Source of the DNA: an uncultured Psychrosphaera sp.
GTDB lineage: Bacteria > Pseudomonadota > Gammaproteobacteria > Enterobacterales > Alteromonadaceae
Reading direction: 5' to 3'
DNA length: 64,000 nucleotides
Assembly: GCF_947500655.1 (NCBI RefSeq)
Contig: NZ_CANMSK010000001.1
Location: 310,001 to 374,000, forward strand
The position numbers were made by a program, and so were the translations under genes. How positions within the stretch are numbered: the first letter of the stretch is position 1; each line of letters begins with the position of its first letter. The notes beneath the pieces were generated by a model that saw only the letters and a list, made by a program, of their open reading frames with translations, searched no databases and was not told where the DNA came from. Shown here piece after piece: positions 58,935 through 64,000 of this stretch.

Positions 58935-60281
58935 ATGAAACACGTTGAAGCTAATTTTGATGGTTTAGTTGGACCAACTCACAACTATGCTGGATTATCT
59001 GTCGGCAATGTTGCATCGTTAAGCAACGCAAAAGACACATCAAACCCTAAATCTGCAGCCAAACAAGGTTTGCAGAAAATGAAAGCCTTGCATGATATGG
59101 GCTTAATTCAAGGTGTACTCGCTCCCCATGAAAGACCAGATTTAGATGCACTTCGCCGTTTAGGTTTTAGTGGCAACGATGCATCCGTTTTAGAACAAGC
59201 CGCCAAACAAGCTCCTCAAGTATTAAGAGCGGTTTACTCAGCTTCTAGTATGTGGACAGCGAATGCGGCAACCGTATCGCCAAGTGCCGATACAGCAGAT
59301 AAAAAAGTACATTTTACTCCAGCAAACTTAACCAATAAATTTCATCGTTCGTTAGAGCCTGAAACTAGCGGTCGTATTTTAAAAGCCATGTTTAACAATG
59401 AACAACATTTTGCTCACCACCAGCATTTACCAGATAACGATCATTTTGGTGATGAAGGCGCAGCAAACCACACTCGTTTATGTGGTGAATATGATCAAGC
59501 TGGCGTTGAATTATTTGTTTATGGTAAGCATGCTTTTGACTCATCAAAACCGGCACCAACCAAGTACCCAGCCCGTCACACTTTTGAAGCGAGTCAAGCT
59601 GTAGCCCGTTTACATCAATTAAATGAATCTGGTGTTGTGTATATGCAACAGAACCCAGACGTGATTGACCAAGGTGTGTTTCATAACGACGTGATTTCAG
59701 TGGGTAATCAAAACGTGCTGTTTTACCACGAACAAGCCTTTTTAAATACAGCGGAAAAGTTTAAAGAAATACAGTCCAAGTTTGCTAAAACCTCAGATAA
59801 AGAATTTCACTTTATAAAAGTAAGTACGGAACAAGTCAGTGTTGATGAAGCGGTAAAAACCTATTTATTCAATACTCAGCTAGTGGATACAGGTAATGGA
59901 GAAATGACCATTATCGCGCCAATGGAATGTAAAGAAAATGAGTCAGTAGCTCGTTACTTAGCCGATCTGCTTAAACAGAACACGCCAATTAAACATGTTA
60001 AATACTTTGACGTAAAACAAAGTATGCGCAATGGCGGCGGCCCTGCTTGTTTAAGATTACGTGTTGCATTAAATGAACAGGAATTAGCTGCAACAAATCA
60101 AAATGTACTCATGTCTGACGTTTTATTTGCCACGTTAAATACTTGGGTAGATAAACATTACCGTGATGAACTTGGCGAATCTGATTTACGAGATCCTTTA
60201 TTAGTTGTAGAAACCCGTGCGGCGTTAGATGAACTAACTCAAATTCTAAAACTTGGCTCGGTTTATCAATTCCAACGTTAG
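58935..60281 (+). CDS. astB: N-succinylarginine dihydrolase
   Basis: Hydrolyses N2-succinylarginine to N2-succinylornithine, ammonia and CO2, second step of the arginine succinyltransferase pathway. 448 residues from ATG 58935 ([20 protein letters not shown]), preferred over a GTG at 58902 because of the ribosome-binding site. Landmarks are [37 protein letters not shown] and the catalytic cysteine near the C-terminus in [13 protein letters not shown]. It stands alone; astA, astC, astD and astE are not in the window. Confidence 0.95.
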   Translation: MKHVEANFDGLVGPTHNYAGLSVGNVASLSNAKDTSNPKSAAKQGLQKMKALHDMGLIQGVLAPHERPDLDALRRLGFSGNDASVLEQAAKQAPQVLRAVYSASSMWTANAATVSPSADTADKKVHFTPANLTNKFHRSLEPETSGRILKAMFNNEQHFAHHQHLPDNDHFGDEGAANHTRLCGEYDQAGVELFVYGKHAFDSSKPAPTKYPARHTFEASQAVARLHQLNESGVVYMQQNPDVIDQGVFHNDVISVGNQNVLFYHEQAFLNTAEKFKEIQSKFAKTSDKEFHFIKVSTEQVSVDEAVKTYLFNTQLVDTGNGEMTIIAPMECKENESVARYLADLLKQNTPIKHVKYFDVKQSMRNGGGPACLRLRVALNEQELAATNQNVLMSDVLFATLNTWVDKHYRDELGESDLRDPLLVVETRAALDELTQILKLGSVYQFQR

Positions 60282-60310
60282 TAAGCCAGATACTTAGTTT
60301 GCTTCAATAT

Positions 60311-60337
60311 AAAAAACGACCACACGGTCGTTTTTTT
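60311..60337 (+). terminator. Rho-independent terminator after astB
   Basis: ACGACC / GGTCGT stem with a 4-base loop, A-run before and seven Ts after, 30 bases beyond astB. Confidence 0.88.
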
Positions 60338-60544
60338 ATGCTCACCTTTTTACGACCTTATTTTACGTTCTTTTTTTAGCCCCTTATTTCTATCCTCTTC
60401 TTTTATAGCGCAGTTTTTATACCGCCAGAAGACGAATAAACAAACAGGTGAACAATTTTCACACGGTCGTTATACAGAAAGCTCTACATTTTTAGCTGAC
60501 TTGTTTATACTCGGAACGAATTTATAAAATAAGAATAATTAAAA

Positions 60545-61891
60545 ATGACAAAACAAGCATCAAAGCAGAAGTTTGGGCTGACGGCTCGTATCTTAATTGG
60601 CATGTTCGCAGGAATTTTTACCGGCGTAGTTTTACAAACATTATTTGGCACATCTGGTGATTTTTTAATTCCGTTAGGTGTTACCACCCTTTCTATTAAT
60701 GATTTTTTTGTAAATGGTTTATTCCACGTTGGTGGCAGTATATTTATTGCCAGTTTAAAAATGATCGTTGTCCCACTGGTTTTTGTTTCCTTAGTAGTAG
60801 GAACCTGTAGTTTAAACGACACCAGTAAACTAGCACGTTTAGGTGGCAAATCTATTGGTCTGTATTTAATGACCACCGCTATCGCAATTACCCTTGCGAT
60901 ACTATTTGCATTGTTAATTGGCCCAGGCGAAGGTTTAAACCTATCGACTGACCAAACTTATGCTGCAAAAGAAGCGCCTGGATTTGCTCAAGTACTTATT
61001 AATATGTTCCCTACCAACCCAATAAACTCAATGGCTGAAGGTAACATGTTACAAGTTATCGTATTTGCATTACTGTTTGGTGTTTCTATGGCATTGGCGG
61101 GTAAAGCTGGTGAACGTTTAACTTCATTATTTAATGACTTAAATACGGTGATCATGCGCTTAGTGGTTATCTTAATGAATGTCGCGCCTTATGGTGTGTT
61201 CTTCTTACTCGCTAAGTTGTTTACCACATTGGAATTTGAAACCATTGGCAGTTTAATTAAGTACTTCCTTTTGGTTGTTTTTGTTTTGTTGTTACATGCC
61301 TTTGTGGTTTACGGCACGTTATTAAAAGTATTTACTGGTCTAAACCCTGTTATGTTCTTCAGAAAAATGCGTGATGCCGCGTTATTTGCCTTTAGTACAT
61401 CAAGTTCAGGTGCAACCTTGCCAGTCACTATGGAAACCGCAACCAAAAAACTTGGTGTTAAAAACTCAATTGCCTCATTTACCTTACCTATGGGCGCAAC
61501 CTTAAATATGGATGGCACCGCTATCATGCAAGGTGTTGCAACTGTGTTTATTGCTCAAGTATTTGCAGTAGATTTAGTATTTGGTGATTACTTAATGGTG
61601 GTATTAACCGCAACATTAGCCTCTATCGGCACTGCTGCTGTTCCTGGTGTTGGTTTAATTATGTTGGCAATGGTATTACAGCAAGTTGGCTTACCGGTAG
61701 AAGGTATCGCGCTTATTATTGGTGTGGACAGATTGTTAGATATGACTCGTACTGCCGTTAATGTAACTGGTGATTGTATGGTGAGTTGTGTGGTTGCTAC
61801 ATCGGAAAAAGAATTTGATTACGAGGTATTTGCCGATAAAGACGCAGGTAAAAACATTGAAAATGTTGATTTTGAACACCTTAAGAATTAA
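60545..61891 (+). CDS. Dicarboxylate/amino-acid:cation symporter (DAACS family)
   Basis: A 448-residue inner-membrane carrier of the GltP/DctA/SstT family with eight helices and two re-entrant loops. Signature motifs: MIVVPLVFVSLVVGT, the first hairpin tip STSSSGATLPVTMETA, the sodium/substrate helix MGATLNMDGTAIMQG, and GVDRLLDMTRTAVNVTGD (the Asp and Arg that choose between acidic substrates). The arginine in DMTRTAVNV is typical of members that carry glutamate, aspartate or C4-dicarboxylates. Single gene between two terminators; carrying TCA intermediates or glutamate would suit the neighbouring catabolic gene. Confidence 0.9.
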   Translation: MTKQASKQKFGLTARILIGMFAGIFTGVVLQTLFGTSGDFLIPLGVTTLSINDFFVNGLFHVGGSIFIASLKMIVVPLVFVSLVVGTCSLNDTSKLARLGGKSIGLYLMTTAIAITLAILFALLIGPGEGLNLSTDQTYAAKEAPGFAQVLINMFPTNPINSMAEGNMLQVIVFALLFGVSMALAGKAGERLTSLFNDLNTVIMRLVVILMNVAPYGVFFLLAKLFTTLEFETIGSLIKYFLLVVFVLLLHAFVVYGTLLKVFTGLNPVMFFRKMRDAALFAFSTSSSGATLPVTMETATKKLGVKNSIASFTLPMGATLNMDGTAIMQGVATVFIAQVFAVDLVFGDYLMVVLTATLASIGTAAVPGVGLIMLAMVLQQVGLPVEGIALIIGVDRLLDMTRTAVNVTGDCMVSCVVATSEKEFDYEVFADKDAGKNIENVDFEHLKN

Positions 61892-61928
61892 CAAAAACTT
61901 GTTTTCTTTGTAACAAAAATATAAATAA

Positions 61929-61968
61929 AAAAACCGAGCTAGTTTAAACTAACTCGTTTTTTTTATGT
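61929..61968 (+). terminator. Rho-independent terminator after the symporter gene
   Basis: CGAGCTAGTTT / AAACTAACTCG (one mismatch), short loop, A-run before and eight Ts after. Confidence 0.85.
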
Positions 61969-62003
61969 TTATTGTATTAACTAAAGCAGCTAGCTAAAAG
62001 CCA

Positions 62004-62366
62004 TTAAAGCTTTTGGTATGCTTTCTGTCCCCAAGACTGTAATGTCCCGTCTACAAAAATTAGCGGCGTACATTCATCTTTGGTGGTTTCACCGTCTGAG
62101 TGTTTGTGGCGAGTACGATAAAACAAAACCTGGTATTGTTGGTTATTCTCACTAAATGCTTCGTTAATATTTGGCGTACCCATTTTTGTTTTTACATCTG
62201 TTAAACTAGCCCCAACTTCTAGAGCCGTTATATTGGTTTTATTTAACTCCTGTGCTTCTTTCCATTGAGTGTTTGAGTCGTCGTCGTTGCCTACGACTAC
62301 TACACAACCGGTTAATGAAAGCGTAAGTGGTAAAGCGATAAGTAATGTTTTAAATGTTTGATTCAT
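62004..62366 (-). CDS. DUF3192 family lipoprotein
   Basis: 120 residues from ATG 62366 (MNQTFKTLLIALPLTLSLTGC), chosen over an upstream ATG because it gives a normal lipoprotein signal with lipobox L-T-G-C (Cys21). The mature part has the SmpA/BamE-like pattern LEVGASLTDVKTKMGTPNINEAFS followed by YQVLFYRTRH and TPLIFVDGTLQSWG, which I recall as DUF3192. BamE-like folds suggest an envelope role; function unknown. Single gene. Confidence 0.8.
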   Translation of the reverse strand: MNQTFKTLLIALPLTLSLTGCVVVVGNDDDSNTQWKEAQELNKTNITALEVGASLTDVKTKMGTPNINEAFSENNQQYQVLFYRTRHKHSDGETTKDECTPLIFVDGTLQSWGQKAYQKL

Positions 62367-62589
62367 AGTTGTCTCGACTTTATTATTTAATAATTGGTAT
62401 TTGCTCTTATTTAGCAAAATCGAAACCACAATGTAAGCTCTTGTTATTTAAAGGTTTTAACATAATCAAGCCACGGATGACATTATTCAAATTGTTAAAT
62501 AAACAATTAATTAGTGAAATTAACCACTATCTTTATCTTTACATTAGCGACAACAATATTAACTAGCCTAAATAGAAAATTATAAAAAT

Positions 62590-62865
62590 ATGAATACTGC
62601 AGAAATAATAAGAATTTGCCAAACGTTAAGCCAGCAAGGCAAAGAGCCATCCATTGCATTAATTAAAAGCCGAGCTGAAAAAGGCACACCGATGCCTGTA
62701 TTTATTGCGGGATTGCAACAATGGCGTTCAAATCCAAACGCCACGGTTGTGGTAGAAAAAGACGCTAAAAAAGCAAATACCAAACAAACACTTGAGCAGC
62801 GAGTACAAACACTAGAACAAGAAGTCGCTGAGCTAAAAGCCTCGCTTTTAAAGCTTAAAGACTAG
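62590..62865 (+). CDS. Small basic protein with C-terminal coiled coil
   Basis: 91 residues. The N-terminal 55 residues (MNTAEIIRICQTLSQQGKEPSIALIKSRAEKGTPMPVFIAGLQQW) look like a small helical DNA-binding-type domain of the KfrA N-terminal kind, and residues 65-91 form a heptad coiled coil (TLEQRVQTLEQEVAELKASLLKLK). DNA binding is inference from shape and charge only. No family is recognised with confidence; lone gene between a DUF3192 lipoprotein and syd. Confidence 0.7.
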   Translation: MNTAEIIRICQTLSQQGKEPSIALIKSRAEKGTPMPVFIAGLQQWRSNPNATVVVEKDAKKANTKQTLEQRVQTLEQEVAELKASLLKLKD

Positions 62866-62905
62866 CGCTTTAAATTTATACCAACAAGCCCTGTAACTGA
62901 ATAGA

Positions 62906-63457
62906 TTACAATGGTGAAAGTACTGGCGTACATTGCTGAATAAACTCAGCTAAATTGTCGGTCACTTTTTGATGTGGTTCTTTCCCTACATATTCCAACC
63001 AAACTTCACCACTGTCATTCACCACGACAAGGTTAAGATCGTCTTCATCCGTTAATGCAAAAAACAAAGTTGGCGGCTGTTTCAGCTTTGCTTTCATCAT
63101 CAAATGACCAATAAGATTTTGTTGCAGTCGATCAAAATCATCTTGTGACCAAGGTTGTAAAAACTGTAACGGGCCATCTTTATGTTGTGCATTTATATTA
63201 TCCACATAGTACATGCCAAACAAAGCAGCGTATTGTGCATCTACCTCTATCCCCATAGCTTCACCTACATTATCAAAGCTAGTATTTTTCTTCTGCCTCA
63301 CCGGCTTCCAACAAGTTTTACCATTTTCAGTAAACTCACACTCAGATGGCCATTGTGGATCGGACTCAATTTCTGGATACCCATTTTGCTCAGCCAGAAC
63401 TTGCCATTTACCAATAAAATCTTCCCAAGCTTGATTTAATAACTCAATTTTAGACAT
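62906..63457 (-). CDS. syd: SecY-interacting protein Syd
   Basis: Cytosolic protein that binds SecY and can probe or disable aberrant translocons. 183 residues from MSKIELLNQAWEDF; conserved blocks are SECEFTENGKTCWKPVRQ, the acidic groove segment DNVGEAMGIEVDAQYAALFGMYYVDNI, LQFLQPWSQDDFDRLQQNLIGHLMMK and DLNLVVVNDSGEVWLEYVG. Divergent from queF, the same pairing as in E. coli. Confidence 0.93.
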   Translation of the reverse strand: MSKIELLNQAWEDFIGKWQVLAEQNGYPEIESDPQWPSECEFTENGKTCWKPVRQKKNTSFDNVGEAMGIEVDAQYAALFGMYYVDNINAQHKDGPLQFLQPWSQDDFDRLQQNLIGHLMMKAKLKQPPTLFFALTDEDDLNLVVVNDSGEVWLEYVGKEPHQKVTDNLAEFIQQCTPVLSPL

Positions 63458-63522
63458 ATCCACTTCCACTTAAATTTATATTCTTTACAATACAGCTATT
63501 CAAACTTGATATTGTTTACCTT

Positions 63523-64000
63523 ATGACTTCGAAGTATACAGAAACTGGCGCGTTAGATGAACTTACTCTTGGCAAACAAACGGCCTACGAGACAAAATAT
63601 AATCCAACCTTGCTACAACCGGTTCCCCGCAGCCTAAATAGAGACGACTTAAACTTAGGTGACACCTTGCCATTTTATGGTCACGACCTATGGACAGGTT
63701 ACGAAGTAAGCTGGTTAAACGCCAAAGGCAAACCCGTGGTCGCCATTGCAGAATTTGTGGTGCCAGCAACCAGCGCTAACTTAATAGAAAGTAAATCTTT
63801 TAAGCTTTATTTAAACAGCTTTAATCAAACCAAGTTTGATAACTGGGATGACGTACAACAAGCCATGGTTAAAGACTTAAGCCAATGTGCCGGTCAAGCC
63901 GTTGACGTTACTTTATTGTCAGTAACACAAGAGTCCCCTTTTCAAGTTACTGCGCTAAATGGCGATAACATTGACGAGTTAGATATTGAAATAGACAACT
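63523..64000 (+). CDS. queF: NADPH-dependent 7-cyano-7-deazaguanine reductase (5' part)
   Basis: Reduces preQ0 to preQ1 in queuosine synthesis. About 159 residues are present before the window ends; the start MTSKYTETGALDELTLGKQT is at 63523. LLQPVPRSLNRDDLNLG, LPFYGHDLWTGYEVSWLN, FVVPATSANLIESKSFKLYLNSFN match the N-terminal half of the long (about 280-residue) E. coli-type QueF, including the substrate-binding ESKSFKLYLNS motif. The catalytic cysteine half lies beyond the edge. Confidence 0.95.
   Translation, partial: MTSKYTETGALDELTLGKQTAYETKYNPTLLQPVPRSLNRDDLNLGDTLPFYGHDLWTGYEVSWLNAKGKPVVAIAEFVVPATSANLIESKSFKLYLNSFNQTKFDNWDDVQQAMVKDLSQCAGQAVDVTLLSVTQESPFQVTALNGDNIDELDIEIDN

Overview
The window is a stretch of AT-rich gammaproteobacterial chromosome. 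Gene content and neighbour order (gltA / sdhCDAB-sucAB-sucCD, dapA-bamC, mnmA-hflD-purB, perM / bepA-yfgD, yqcC-truC-yqcA, syd / queF, gap-yeaD) match the gammaproteobacterial core. The family-restricted genes (long-form GAPDH, monomeric isocitrate dehydrogenase, two-lipoyl SucB, leucine dehydrogenase, DUF2999, DUF3549 and DUF3192 proteins) point to a marine Alteromonadales member, most likely Colwelliaceae (Colwellia/Thalassotalea-like). That placement is an inference from gene content and base composition. I see no rRNA, tRNA, prophage, insertion sequence or CRISPR array.

Layout. 1-8534 is a central-carbon block: a long-form GAPDH cut by the window edge, msrB, 6-phosphogluconate dehydrogenase, a MalQ-derived protein that has lost its catalytic core, a second standard-length GAPDH, a YeaD-type hexose-6-phosphate mutarotase and a BenE-family transporter. 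8576-11462 holds an exported EreA/ChaN-like protein, a 43-residue lipoprotein, rsuA and a DUF2999 gene. 11511-17038 is a tightly packed operon SMC-like ATPase -> kite-like -> kleisin-like, a condensin-type complex with no nuclease gene; it is the most system-like item in the window. 17300-20508 is bamC/dapA and, divergently, gcvR and bcp. 20750-23086 encodes a large FG-GAP beta-propeller lipoprotein. 23465-28498 is the perM / bepA locus with an unrecognised 224-residue protein. 28657-33497 carries monomeric Icd, rluE with an in-frame 39-bp tandem repeat, a thioesterase and a PadR-regulator/membrane-protein pair. 33737-38173 is mnmA-hflD-purB plus roxA, followed by leucine dehydrogenase.

39577-51102 is a nearly complete TCA-cycle block: succinyl-CoA synthetase, the E1 and E2 of 2-oxoglutarate dehydrogenase, succinate dehydrogenase and, divergently, citrate synthase. 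With isocitrate dehydrogenase at 28657 it covers citrate formation to fumarate, lacking only aconitase and the E3 subunit. 51296-58590 has the csdA-csdE sulfur-transfer pair, DUF3549, yqcC-truC-yqcA and topA. 58935 to the end has a solitary astB, a dicarboxylate/amino-acid symporter, two small proteins, syd and the start of queF.

Recurring themes are clean hairpin terminators between most transcription units and period-7 or period-8 micro-repeat arrays in intergenic DNA, three of the four directly behind stop codons. Start codons were revised from the longest possible frame where ribosome-binding sites or homology argued for it (TTG for leucine dehydrogenase, GTG for sdhA, sdhC and yqcA).
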